From Bacillota bacterium (lineage in GTDB: Bacteria; Bacillota; Clostridia; Acetivibrionales; DSM-1351): a stretch of 53,347 nucleotides of DNA. Location of the stretch: positions 1-53,347 of the forward strand of contig JAEYWA010000014.1 of NCBI GenBank assembly GCA_023431385.1, written 5' to 3'. Positions 26,924-35,851 of the stretch are shown piece by piece. Numbering within the stretch: position 1 is the stretch's first letter; each line of letters opens with the position of its first letter. Both the position numbers and the translations under genes were made by a program. The notes below the pieces were generated by a model. That model saw only the letters and a program-made list of their open reading frames with translations. It was not told the DNA's origin and did not search any database.

Positions 26924-28435
26924 ATGATAGTTAAAAACCCTATAATCCGGGCAGATTTTCCGGACCCTGATATAATTCGCGTTGATAGTACCTATTATAT
27001 GGTATGTACAACCATGTTTGTCATGCCGGGGGGACCAATTCTTAAATCTAAGGATCTGTGTCATTGGGAATTGGTCTCTTATATATTTGAGACTATTGAG
27101 GAGAACGATATTTATCAGCTTAAATGCGGAAAAAATGCTTATGGCAAGGGACAGTGGGCCACAAGTCTAAAATACCATAACGGAATTTTTTACGCATGCT
27201 TTATGTGTCATGACATGAAAAAGACCTATATATATTATACCGATAATATCGAAAAAAGCGGCTGGAGCAGATATGTGATTGAGGGCAGCTATCACGATAT
27301 GTCCTTCCTGCTTGACAAAGATAAGGCATATCTGATATATGGCAACGGCGATATAAGGATCGTTGAATTAAGAGATGATTTGTCTGGAATAAAGGAGAAT
27401 GGAGTTGATAAGCTGCTCTTCAGTACACCCTCCGTAAATGCTCGTCTGCGCTGTGAGGGCTGCAGAGCTTATAAAATAAATGAGTATTACTATTTGCTGT
27501 TTATTGAGTGGCCTGCTGACGGCTGTGGCAGAAGGCGGGTCGTATGCTATCGCTCACGTGAACTGCTGGGGGAATATGAAAGAGAAATACTCCTTGATGA
27601 TGACATGGGCTACCAAAATCAGGGTGTTGCACAAGGAGCGCTGGTGGATACTCCTGAGGGTGAATGGTATTCAATTTTGTTTCAAGATCATGGTGCTGTG
27701 GGGAGAATACCATATCTGCTTCCTGTTTCCTGGGAGAATGGGTGGCCTGTTATCGGTATTGACGGAAAGGTACCAGAGAGTTTTGAAGTACCATTTGAAA
27801 AGTACCCTACAAAACCTTTGATAATGAGTGACAGCTTTAATCACTCTGAAAACAAATTGAATTTATACTGGGAATGGAACCACAACCCCGAAGAGGGCTG
27901 CTGGTCTTTTACCGAACGGCAGGGTTATTTGAGATTGCATTCCGCCTCACTGGCGAAAGACATTTTAACTGCCAGAAATACATTAACTCAACGTACCAGC
28001 GGTCCTCGCTGTGCTTTTACTGTAGAGCTGGATACCGATGGGATGAATTCCGGTGACTATGCAGGTATTGTAGCTTTACAGGGTAATTACGGAATGATAG
28101 GAGTCAAGGCTGATGAAAATTGCTTAAAAAGAGTTGCAGTTTCAAAAAAAGACAGTGAAGGCAAACAAAAAGAGGAAATGTATCTACCTTTTACAGGTAC
28201 GCGAATATTTCTCAAGATAGAATTTAATTTTGAGAATAGCATAGATATTGCTTCGTTCTATTTTTCCACCGATGGTAGCCAGTGGAAAAGGCTTGGCACT
28301 GATCTGAAGATGACTTATACTCTAGATCTTTTCATAGGATATCGGATAGGGATCTTTTACTATTCACAAAAGCAGTCGGGTGGGGTTGCTGATTTCAGGA
28401 ACTTCAGGTATGTTTCAGAAGATATCACAGCTTAA
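26924..28435 (+). CDS. Glycoside hydrolase family 43 enzyme with C-terminal beta-sandwich (beta-xylosidase / arabinofuranosidase)
   Basis: 503 residues. Propeller domain ~1-300 with the GH43 triad visible: base Asp14 in FPDPDIIR, pKa-tuning Asp125 in YHDMSFLLD, and acid Glu178 in CEGCRAYK. From ~305 to the end a concanavalin-A-like module (DUF1349 / beta-xylosidase C-terminal type) with SDSFN and WEWNHNPEEGCWSF. This two-domain form is typical of exo-acting xylosidases and arabinofuranosidases on short oligosaccharides. No signal peptide. ATG follows GAAAGGCGGGATACATTTA. Works with the GH51 enzyme on imported arabino-xylo-oligosaccharides. Confidence 0.9.
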   Translation: MIVKNPIIRADFPDPDIIRVDSTYYMVCTTMFVMPGGPILKSKDLCHWELVSYIFETIEENDIYQLKCGKNAYGKGQWATSLKYHNGIFYACFMCHDMKKTYIYYTDNIEKSGWSRYVIEGSYHDMSFLLDKDKAYLIYGNGDIRIVELRDDLSGIKENGVDKLLFSTPSVNARLRCEGCRAYKINEYYYLLFIEWPADGCGRRRVVCYRSRELLGEYEREILLDDDMGYQNQGVAQGALVDTPEGEWYSILFQDHGAVGRIPYLLPVSWENGWPVIGIDGKVPESFEVPFEKYPTKPLIMSDSFNHSENKLNLYWEWNHNPEEGCWSFTERQGYLRLHSASLAKDILTARNTLTQRTSGPRCAFTVELDTDGMNSGDYAGIVALQGNYGMIGVKADENCLKRVAVSKKDSEGKQKEEMYLPFTGTRIFLKIEFNFENSIDIASFYFSTDGSQWKRLGTDLKMTYTLDLFIGYRIGIFYYSQKQSGGVADFRNFRYVSEDITA

Positions 28436-28559
28436 CAGCGTAGAAAATAGAGGATAATAGTAAAATATTGACAAATATGCAAAGTAAATGTAACATTATA
28501 CATAAATGGTAACAATTTACTACTTATTTGAGGAAATTGATTAAGTGAGGTGTCATATT

Positions 28560-30122
28560 ATGTTATTAAATGTTCAACCGATGCATATTGATGGGCTAAA
28601 CTGCAGAGAGGATATATTTTTTACAGTAGCAGCCCATTATAAAAGAGAATATCAGCTGGCGTTTTCCGAAGCTTTTAATTTCAAATATACTCCAGCAGAG
28701 CCGGGGCAGTCTGAATGTATGGGTGCCCGTATCAGCACCGGTAATGACAACCTGCAGGATTTACTTGAGATGTATTGCGGATTTAAGATATTTACCTTAA
28801 AAGCAGATACTGTGGATGAGATTTATAAAACAATTAGAGAGCAACTTCAACTGGGGTATCCTACAGCAATCTCAATCAACACATATTGGTGTCCCTGGAG
28901 TCGGAGTTATCAGAAGGTTAATTTCGGACACACGTGCCTTGCTATAGATATTGACTCCGAAAATAAAATTACTTGTTTGGATCCAATAGCCGGACAGGTT
29001 CATTTTTATCTTCCATATGATGATTTTAAAAACGGCTTTGCATATTATTCTACCTTCAGGTTTGGAATGTCACGGCAAAATTATGACTATAAAGAGGTTC
29101 TGGGTACTTCGGTAGAAAAGGTATTCAAATATGAAATTTTCAACGATATGGAAAGATTCATCGAGGACTTTGAATCACAATTTAACTTCGAAGAGGAATT
29201 TAAAAATGGCAGCGCTGATATTTGGGGTGCATTACTATTCAGGAATCTCACATATATATCAGGTTCAAGATTCCTATACTCCCAATTTATCAATTACATA
29301 AATAAGGTTTTACAGAACTCAAAGCTGGAACAGGTTGAAAAAGAGTTTCAATGTGTACATAATAAGTGGAAGGTAGTAATAAGCTGGCTTCTGAAGGGAT
29401 ATTATACAGGAAATTCCGAGGGAATTCATAAAAGAGCTCTTAAATCCTTTAAGGATATTCTGAGTATGGAAAAAACCATACTGTTGAATCTTCAGGAGGC
29501 AGTACAAAATAATGCCATGTCAGTGCAAAAAAGTGCGGAGGTATCAAATACTGAAAGCATAAATGGAGAATGTGAATATACATTTATTAATTTAAGCAAT
29601 TACTTTAACAGCAATGCTTTTCATAGTACTGAATCAAGAGATTGTACTGCCGACTTTACCGGAACAGGGCACTATTTCTTATCTCATAATGCCCCAAGCG
29701 GACAAATTGTTTCATCGGAAAAACTTATATTCAGATTTCCCGAAATTATTGATAACAGCTGTAACAATATCTCCTGTGACAATCAGGTTATAACTGTTCC
29801 TGCTGGAGAATATAAAGGGATTTTATTGATGGGCTCAAGTGAATGGGGAAACTTTATTGAGCAAATAGGTGTAAACTATATTGATGGGAGCAGTGACAGC
29901 ATTCAGGTTAATTTCAGCGACTGGGCTACTGAAAGCCCCTTGTACGATGAAGTTATTATATGGGGAGGAAAGAGTCATAACAAATATGAGGGTAGAACAT
30001 ATAGTAATGAATATAACTTACTTGCCATACAACGTTCAATACCTGTGAAAAAGGAATTGAAGAGCATAACCTTACCTGATTGTCCCAATATGCACATTTT
30101 TGCCGCCACCCTTTACAAGTAA
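28560..30122 (+). CDS. BtrH/C39-peptidase-like protein with a probable C-terminal beta-sandwich
   Basis: 520 residues from ATG 28560, chosen because GTGAGGTG at 28545-28552 sits just upstream; a GTG at 28545 is in frame but inside that site. The N-terminal ~190 residues resemble the BtrH_N / C39-like cysteine-hydrolase fold: Cys15 in GLNCRED, His124 in NFGHTCLAID and Asp141 in CLDP form a plausible papain-like triad. Residues ~190-330 are helical, as in the DUF4872-type region that often follows BtrH_N. Residues ~370-520 look like a beta-sandwich similar to carbohydrate-binding tails of some glycosidases (VPAGEYKGILLMGSSEWGN, YIDGSSDSIQVNFSDW). BtrH acts as an acyltransferase in butirosin synthesis; the role here, last in a sugar operon, is unknown. 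No signal peptide. Confidence 0.7.
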   Translation: MLLNVQPMHIDGLNCREDIFFTVAAHYKREYQLAFSEAFNFKYTPAEPGQSECMGARISTGNDNLQDLLEMYCGFKIFTLKADTVDEIYKTIREQLQLGYPTAISINTYWCPWSRSYQKVNFGHTCLAIDIDSENKITCLDPIAGQVHFYLPYDDFKNGFAYYSTFRFGMSRQNYDYKEVLGTSVEKVFKYEIFNDMERFIEDFESQFNFEEEFKNGSADIWGALLFRNLTYISGSRFLYSQFINYINKVLQNSKLEQVEKEFQCVHNKWKVVISWLLKGYYTGNSEGIHKRALKSFKDILSMEKTILLNLQEAVQNNAMSVQKSAEVSNTESINGECEYTFINLSNYFNSNAFHSTESRDCTADFTGTGHYFLSHNAPSGQIVSSEKLIFRFPEIIDNSCNNISCDNQVITVPAGEYKGILLMGSSEWGNFIEQIGVNYIDGSSDSIQVNFSDWATESPLYDEVIIWGGKSHNKYEGRTYSNEYNLLAIQRSIPVKKELKSITLPDCPNMHIFAATLYK

Positions 30123-30210
30123 ACCCGACATTACCTGGATAATACTTCTGACTCAGGGAATGCATTAAATAAGGATGTCTATAAACTTCAAACATCTTCT
30201 GAAAAATAGA

Positions 30211-30236
30211 ACACTGGCTTCGGCCGGTGTTTTTTT
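30211..30236 (+). terminator. Strong rho-independent terminator ending the arabinoside operon
   Basis: ACACTGGC-TTCG-GCCGGTGT (30211-30230) with the stable TTCG tetraloop, followed by a run of T to 30236. It separates the sugar operon from the germination operon. The remaining bases up to 30374 hold only an AT-rich upstream region in which I could not fix a sporulation promoter. Confidence 0.92.
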
Positions 30237-30373
30237 CTGCCCATAATAAAACAGCTGTACAGTCACGAATGTTTTCAAAGACAGGTAAAATATACATATA
30301 ATTCTCAATGATAATTATGTATTGTTTGGAAATGCTATATTTAAACACCAGTGTCTAGAATCAGGAGGAATTT

Positions 30374-32233
30374 ATGGCTAAAAAGAGGGGTATTTCGGGC
30401 CTGTTTACAATTTTGACCTATAAAAAACCAAAAAACATAGAACCTTTTTATATACCTGAGACAGAAGAAGAGACAAAAAAAGCTGAAAAAGTCAGAGGAG
30501 TAGAACACAAGGTCAGAGGGATAAAAAAACCTGTACCTGTATCCGAGATAAAAAAGGAAAAGGATAGGGAAAAGGGTGTCGATATAAATGATAAATCTGA
30601 AAAGTACAAAATTAAAGACACTGGGAGCAAAAATATATCAGACCAAAAGGTATCAAAGGATATAGATGAAAATATAGAATTGATTAAGACTGCTTTTAAT
30701 TCTGACAAAAATAAGGATATTATTATCCGTGAGTTTAAAATAGGAAGTAAGCTAAAAGCTTTTATTTCATTTATAGACGGAATGGCGGACCGGACCACTA
30801 TAAACGATTTCATTATAAAGCCGTTACTGTCAAAAAAAGATTACTCAGAATATGAATGCAATATGGATAAGATACTTCTTGAGGTAATCGAAACAAACCA
30901 GTCAACAAAGATTACCGATAGTGAAGAAATGATATATGAAATATTGGTGGGTAATACCTGTCTTTATGTTGAAGGCTGTGATTACTGTATATCCAGCGAG
31001 ACCAAGGGTTTTGAAAAACGTTCAGTGACTACACCCCAAACCGAGGGCGTAGTGAGAGGAGCCCAGGAGGGATTTACTGAAAACCTGCGCACAAACGTGA
31101 CATTAATAAGACGAATAATAAAAAATAAGGATCTTACTACGGAATTTCTAAAAATAGGTGCCAGAAATCATAATCAGTGTGCTGTGATGTACATTAATGG
31201 CTTAATAAATCCGGCTATAGTAGAGGAAATAAAGAGAAGGATTAATAGTCTTGATACTGATTATATTGCCGGAAGCGGGATATTAGAGCAGTTTATCGAA
31301 GAAAATCCCTGGTCAATTATCCCAACAATCATGTCAACTGAAAGGCCAGATAGGGCCGCATCTCACCTGGTAGAAGGCAAGGCTGTTATTATAGCCAATG
31401 GTACACCCTTTGCCCTTGTGGTACCTGTAACAGTAGCAACAATGTTTCATACACCGGAGGATACAACCCTGAGGTGGCAGTACGGAACTCTTTTAAGGTT
31501 TATTAGAATTTTTGCGGTATTTATAGCGACCTTTGTACCCGGACTTTATGTAGCACTAACAAATTTCCACAGGGAGATGATTCCTACAGATCTTCTGATT
31601 GCTATTGCTAAAGCCCGTGAAGATGTACCCTTCCCTACTATTGTCGAGGTTTTACTTATGGAGGCTTCATTTGAGCTTATACGAGAAGCGGGCATCAGAA
31701 TCCCAGGAATCATTGGAAATACCATAGGTATAATCGGGGCGCTTATCCTTGGACAGGCTGCAGTTCAGGCAAACCTTGTAAGTCCTGTCCTTATTATAGT
31801 TGTTGCTATCACAGGGCTTGGAAACTTTGCAATTCCTGATTTCAGTATGGCCTTTGCAGCTAGAATTACTCGTATAATTTATATAATACTGGGAGCTTTT
31901 TTGGGGTTTTACGGTATTTCTCTGGGTATAGTTGCTACTGCAGTTATGTTAGCATGTACAAAATCCTTTGGGATCCCCATGTTAACCTTAGTTGCCCCTA
32001 AATTGTCAAATAGTAATGATGTTATTATAAGAATGCCTGTCTGGATGCAGCGATACAGGCCCGAAAACACAAATCCTCTGGACATTACAAGGCAGCCATA
32101 TATTTCTCGAAAGTGGACTCAGGAACCGCCTGTTTCTGATACATTAAATAGTAATAACGAAGATTACGGGGGCGAGCAGGAGAAGGTAAAGAATACTGGC
32201 AAGGAGGATGATGACAATGACAGCAAGGAATAG
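30374..32233 (+). CDS. Spore germinant receptor A subunit (GerAA/GerKA family)
   Basis: 619 residues. A long Lys/Glu-rich N-terminal extension (~1-120) precedes the soluble GerA domain (~120-360) with the family patterns CLYVEGCDY, SVTTPQTEGVVRGAQEGFTENLRTN and IRRIIKNKDL-like stretches. About five membrane segments follow (~380-570), then a hydrophilic tail. ATG behind AGGAGGAATTT. With the B and C subunits it forms the inner-membrane nutrient receptor that triggers germination of dormant spores; A subunits oligomerise into the ion channel in Bacillus. Marks the host as an endospore former. Confidence 0.95.
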   Translation: MAKKRGISGLFTILTYKKPKNIEPFYIPETEEETKKAEKVRGVEHKVRGIKKPVPVSEIKKEKDREKGVDINDKSEKYKIKDTGSKNISDQKVSKDIDENIELIKTAFNSDKNKDIIIREFKIGSKLKAFISFIDGMADRTTINDFIIKPLLSKKDYSEYECNMDKILLEVIETNQSTKITDSEEMIYEILVGNTCLYVEGCDYCISSETKGFEKRSVTTPQTEGVVRGAQEGFTENLRTNVTLIRRIIKNKDLTTEFLKIGARNHNQCAVMYINGLINPAIVEEIKRRINSLDTDYIAGSGILEQFIEENPWSIIPTIMSTERPDRAASHLVEGKAVIIANGTPFALVVPVTVATMFHTPEDTTLRWQYGTLLRFIRIFAVFIATFVPGLYVALTNFHREMIPTDLLIAIAKAREDVPFPTIVEVLLMEASFELIREAGIRIPGIIGNTIGIIGALILGQAAVQANLVSPVLIIVVAITGLGNFAIPDFSMAFAARITRIIYIILGAFLGFYGISLGIVATAVMLACTKSFGIPMLTLVAPKLSNSNDVIIRMPVWMQRYRPENTNPLDITRQPYISRKWTQEPPVSDTLNSNNEDYGGEQEKVKNTGKEDDDNDSKE

Positions 32234-33335
32234 TCAAGGAACCTTCGGTACCTATGAAGCAGTGTGCCTTACCACTATTCTCATGATAACAAAAATTTTC
32301 TATGTTTCTATAGCTATAATTATAGATACTGAAGGTACTTCCGGATGGTATGCAACAATAATTTCCTGTCTTACAAGCTTGATATTGTTTTCGATAATAT
32401 TCCTGCTGATGAAGAGGTTCCCTAATATGGATCTGTCACAAATATTTGAGGCTGTATTAGGTAAGTTCGCAGGTAAGGTTCTTATTTTATTGTTTGCGGC
32501 ATATTTCATTTATTATGCTTCTTCAAGCCTGAGAGAATTCATAGAAATGATTAAGGCTTATAACCTTCCTTACACACCTCCAAGCATTCTTATTTTCGGG
32601 TTTATATCAGTATGTGCAATTGTTGCATATTTCGGGCTGGAGGGCATCGCGCGTATATCTGGAATTTTTTTTATTCCCGTCGTAGCAGCAGTGGTTATAA
32701 TTTTTCTTCTGGCCAGCCCAAGATATGACTTTGACTTTATAAAACCCTATTGGGGCTATGGATTAAAAGACACATTAATAACAGGGGTACTCAGAAGCTC
32801 AGATTACGATGAAGTTATTATTCTTGCTTTCATAATAAATTCCATACATGGTCTTAAAACCTTTAAAAAAGTAGGTTATACAAGTATTGCTATATCCGGG
32901 ATAACCTTCAGTTCAAATATACTATTTATTATTTTAGCATTTACTTACTCAGGAGGAAGAGAAAATCTGTCGAGCTTATTTGAATTATCGAGAGCAATCT
33001 ACTTTAACAGGTTTGTACAAAGACTGGAATCTATCTTTCTTTTTGCCTGGGTTATCTCTTCACTTGTTAGTGTATCTATAGCCTTTTATATATCAATAAG
33101 CTTATATACGAAAGCTTTTAGAATTCCGTATCATAGGCCGCTAATATTTCCATTCAGCTTTTTACTGTTTATGATTGCTCTTATTCCAAAAAATATGTCT
33201 GAGGTAGTTCAGGTGAATATACATTTTATTCGGGAGTACAGCTGTTTTTTTATATACACGATACCTATACTGATACTTTTAATAGCTGCAATTTTCAAAA
33301 AAAGAGGTGATTTGCCAGATGGTAAAAAGAGTTAG
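32217..33335 (+). CDS. Spore germinant receptor B subunit (GerAB/GerKB family, ligand-binding permease-like)
   Basis: 372 residues from ATG 32217; AGGAGG at 32202-32207 favours this over the in-frame ATGs at 32208 and 32211. About ten membrane helices, in the amino-acid/polyamine transporter fold used by GerB subunits to bind the germinant. It overlaps the A-subunit gene by 17 bases, so the two are translationally coupled. The ligand cannot be told from sequence. Confidence 0.93.
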   Translation: MTARNSQGTFGTYEAVCLTTILMITKIFYVSIAIIIDTEGTSGWYATIISCLTSLILFSIIFLLMKRFPNMDLSQIFEAVLGKFAGKVLILLFAAYFIYYASSSLREFIEMIKAYNLPYTPPSILIFGFISVCAIVAYFGLEGIARISGIFFIPVVAAVVIIFLLASPRYDFDFIKPYWGYGLKDTLITGVLRSSDYDEVIILAFIINSIHGLKTFKKVGYTSIAISGITFSSNILFIILAFTYSGGRENLSSLFELSRAIYFNRFVQRLESIFLFAWVISSLVSVSIAFYISISLYTKAFRIPYHRPLIFPFSFLLFMIALIPKNMSEVVQVNIHFIREYSCFFIYTIPILILLIAAIFKKRGDLPDGKKS

Positions 33336-34623
33336 CCTGCTTTTGATATTATGTATCTTAATATGCGGTACTTTTACAGCCTGCTTTGATGCACAAGAGG
33401 TGGATGACGAAGTATATGTCCTTGCACTTGGGCTAGATAAGGGAATGACTAATAAAATAAGACTTACTATCCAATATCCGACCTATAAGACAGGAGGAGG
33501 GGGCGGAGGTGCGGAACAGGAAAAAAATAAGGGTGGAATGGGAAATTCCAATAAACAAACAGGATCAAATATTCATACAATAGAAGCACCATCAATATTG
33601 GAGGCTATTGATATGTATGGAATGGCAATATCAAGAAGAGTGTCCTTAATGCACATGAAAAATTTAATAATATCAGAGGATATGGCAAGGGAAGGCATTG
33701 AAGATCATTTAGCTCCTATGTCCAGGTTCAGGGAAACAAGAAGAATCGTTGATGTAGCGGTCGTAAGAGGAACTGCACAAGAATTCATTCATGAGAATGA
33801 GGCAAATATCGGGGAAAGTTTAACTAAATCGATGGAAATAATGGCTGTACAATCTAAAAACACCAGCTATTTTCCAAGTGTAACCTTCCATGACTTTTAT
33901 ATCGGACTATTATCGAACTATAGCCAGAGTTACGCAACATATACCGGGATCAATGATTTTAAGCAATTACCGGAAGAACAAGAGAAAAGAAAATCACCGC
34001 TGGTAATCAACAATGGGTTTATACCCGGAAAACTCCCCAGATCCGGAGTAGACAAGAGAGAATTTGTAGGTACTGCGGTTTTTTCGGCTGATAGAATGGT
34101 GGGGTATCTGAATAGTGATGAGACGAGATATTTTCTTATGATATTAGGTAAATTTAAAAAAGGTATCATTAGTATACCCGACGAGAAGTCACCCGACAAG
34201 GTTATTCCTCTTGATTTTCGACTTGCCCGTAAGCCTGTAACAAAAGCATATTTCAAAAAAGAGAAACCTATTATTGACGTAAAGCTTGAATTGGAAGCAG
34301 ATATAGGATCAATACAGAGTAGAATAAACTATGAGGATATGAATAATATCGAAGAATTAAACAAAGATGTTGAACTGTATATTCGGGAGAGGGTGACAAA
34401 TGTCGTTACCAAGGTAAAGAATGAATATAAAACCGATGTATTTGGCTTTGGACAAAAAGTTGCTGGATATTTCCCTACAATACAGGAATGGGAGAGATAT
34501 GACTGGCTTAAGCATTTCCCTGAGGCGAGGGTTAACATAGAGGTAAATGTGAATATCAGAAGGACAGGAACTATGATTAAGTCCTCCAAATTAAGAGGCA
34601 AAAAACTACAAAAAAGTACCTGA
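33319..34623 (+). CDS. Spore germinant receptor C subunit (GerAC/GerKC lipoprotein)
   Basis: 434 residues from ATG 33319 behind AGAGGTG (a GTG at 33307 overlaps that site); the gene overlaps the end of the B-subunit gene by 17 bases. Signal peptide and lipobox TFTAC with lipidated Cys in FTACFDAQEVDD, then the GerC mixed alpha/beta domains (LALGLDKG, ISRRVSLMHMKNLIISED, GTAVFSADRMVGYL). A glycine-rich low-complexity loop (TGGGGGGAEQEKNKGGMGN) occurs near residues 55-73 and is probably a flexible surface insertion. Essential partner of the A and B subunits. Confidence 0.94.
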   Translation: MVKRVSLLLILCILICGTFTACFDAQEVDDEVYVLALGLDKGMTNKIRLTIQYPTYKTGGGGGGAEQEKNKGGMGNSNKQTGSNIHTIEAPSILEAIDMYGMAISRRVSLMHMKNLIISEDMAREGIEDHLAPMSRFRETRRIVDVAVVRGTAQEFIHENEANIGESLTKSMEIMAVQSKNTSYFPSVTFHDFYIGLLSNYSQSYATYTGINDFKQLPEEQEKRKSPLVINNGFIPGKLPRSGVDKREFVGTAVFSADRMVGYLNSDETRYFLMILGKFKKGIISIPDEKSPDKVIPLDFRLARKPVTKAYFKKEKPIIDVKLELEADIGSIQSRINYEDMNNIEELNKDVELYIRERVTNVVTKVKNEYKTDVFGFGQKVAGYFPTIQEWERYDWLKHFPEARVNIEVNVNIRRTGTMIKSSKLRGKKLQKST

Positions 34624-34669
34624 AATAAGGTTTAATTAAAGCAGTAAACAAGAGGGCTGGGTGATTATA

Positions 34670-34837
34670 TTGATCTACATTCTTACAATTTTCATGCTAT
34701 TGGCTGGCTTCTATAGCTTCACTTATGGTATAAGTCTATGGAGAGATGATAATAAAAGACTTGGAAGCGTTGGTACTATTCTTATTTCAGTATTAGGAAC
34801 ATTAATACCAATAGTAATTATGTTTATCCATCGCTGA
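34670..34837 (+). CDS. Small two-helix membrane protein, probable germinant receptor D-type subunit
   Basis: A 55-codon frame from TTG 34670 (or 58 codons from the in-frame GTG at 34661 behind AGAGGG) encodes MIYILTIFMLLAGFYSFTYG, a short charged loop SLWRDDNKRLG, and a second hydrophobic helix ending IVIMFIHR. It follows the C-subunit stop by 46 bases on the same strand. In several Bacillus and Clostridium species the fourth cistron of ger operons is a ~55-80 residue protein with two membrane helices (the D subunit) that tunes receptor activity. Length, topology and position fit; sequence homology is not tested. Confidence 0.65.
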   Translation: MIYILTIFMLLAGFYSFTYGISLWRDDNKRLGSVGTILISVLGTLIPIVIMFIHR

Positions 34838-34855
34838 ATAAACGCGGAGTATTTT

Positions 34856-35710
34856 CTATACCCCGATTTTCTTATAGGTTGAGGGTGAACAGCCTTTAAC
34901 AGACTTGAAGGATCTATTAAAGGTGACAATACTGTTAAAGCCAACTGCATAGGCTATATCGGCCACTGACATAACTGAGTTTGTGAGATAGTGCTCAGCT
35001 TGTTTTATTCGGTATTCGTTAAGATAGAGACTGAAATTTTTTTCGGTAATCTCCTTAAAAATTCTGGAGAAATAAAACTCGCTGAAGCCCACAGCCTTTG
35101 CTACGTCAGCAAGAGAAATATCGTTCATGTAATTTGTCTCGATATACTTAAAGGCTTCAGACAGTTTGTCCAGCCCATGAATTTTCTTAACAGTATCTGC
35201 ACCCCTTTGTGGCTTTAATCTTTCCATAACATAATTCGATATAATAGCCAAAATATCATAAATTCTTGCACACAAAAAAAGCTGATAGCCAAAGGCCTTG
35301 TTTTGATAGCTATCAACAATGCTAATTATATGGTTTTTTAGATCAGTGTAAAAGAGTGTCTCCCTGTGAGATATTCTGAAAGTATGTGATATAAGGGGCT
35401 TTATTATGGTATTACTGCCAAGGGCATTAAAAACTGAGGAATCGAATTGAATAAAAATTCTTCTCCCTTCGTTATTTTGGTTGGAAAACCCGTGAGTATC
35501 ACCATGTGCGATAAAGATAATATCACCCTCTTCCAATGAAAATTCATTGTTATTAACTGTTATATTAAGGGTGTTTTTTTCAACATAAAGCAGTTCAATG
35601 GCAGCATGCCAGTGAACTGGATATGTGAAATCGGTCTGGGTATTATCTTCTAATCTGAAAGGAAACTCCTTTGTAAATATATCCTTTTCGTGTAAACCTT
35701 CAACAAACAT
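34856..35710 (-). CDS. AraC-family transcriptional regulator
   Basis: 284 residues. N-terminal AraC cupin (~15-150: PVHWHAAIELLYVEKNT, EEGDIIFIAHGDTHGF) with metal- or sugar-binding-like His residues, C-terminal double helix-turn-helix (~185-284) with ISLADVAKAVGFSEFYFSRIF and SVADIAYAVGFNSIVTFNRSF, ending KGCSPSTYKK. It lies downstream of the GH3 gene on the same strand, separated by a terminator, and is likely its regulator. The stop is 18 bases from the stop of the convergent small ger gene. Confidence 0.92.
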   Translation of the reverse strand: MFVEGLHEKDIFTKEFPFRLEDNTQTDFTYPVHWHAAIELLYVEKNTLNITVNNNEFSLEEGDIIFIAHGDTHGFSNQNNEGRRIFIQFDSSVFNALGSNTIIKPLISHTFRISHRETLFYTDLKNHIISIVDSYQNKAFGYQLFLCARIYDILAIISNYVMERLKPQRGADTVKKIHGLDKLSEAFKYIETNYMNDISLADVAKAVGFSEFYFSRIFKEITEKNFSLYLNEYRIKQAEHYLTNSVMSVADIAYAVGFNSIVTFNRSFKSVKGCSPSTYKKIGV

Positions 35711-35796
35711 AATACAGCTCCGTTACAATAAAGTAATCTTATATACATTTTATGTGATTTATATAAAATATACAATGAGAATACGTGGCTAACAAT

Positions 35797-35836
35797 AAAA
35801 AGCTGCGGAAGTCTTATTATCGGACCTCAGCAGCTT
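35797..35836 (-). terminator. Terminator of the GH3 gene
   Basis: On the minus strand GAAGCTGC...GCAGCTTTTTATTG: outer 7-bp stem plus a partly paired inner stem, ending in a T-run. It begins 15 bases after the GH3 stop. Confidence 0.75.
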
Positions 35837-35851
35837 CTTAATCAAATTGAT

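Noticed and set aside
30448..30813. 121-codon minus-strand frame rich in Ser and Phe
   Set aside because: It is the mirror of the Lys/Glu-rich N-terminal extension of the GerA subunit; composition explains the open frame.
33480..33550. Glycine-codon run in the C-subunit gene as a frameshift or sequencing error
   Set aside because: The frame continues without interruption and the flanking family motifs are in the same frame; it is a low-complexity loop.
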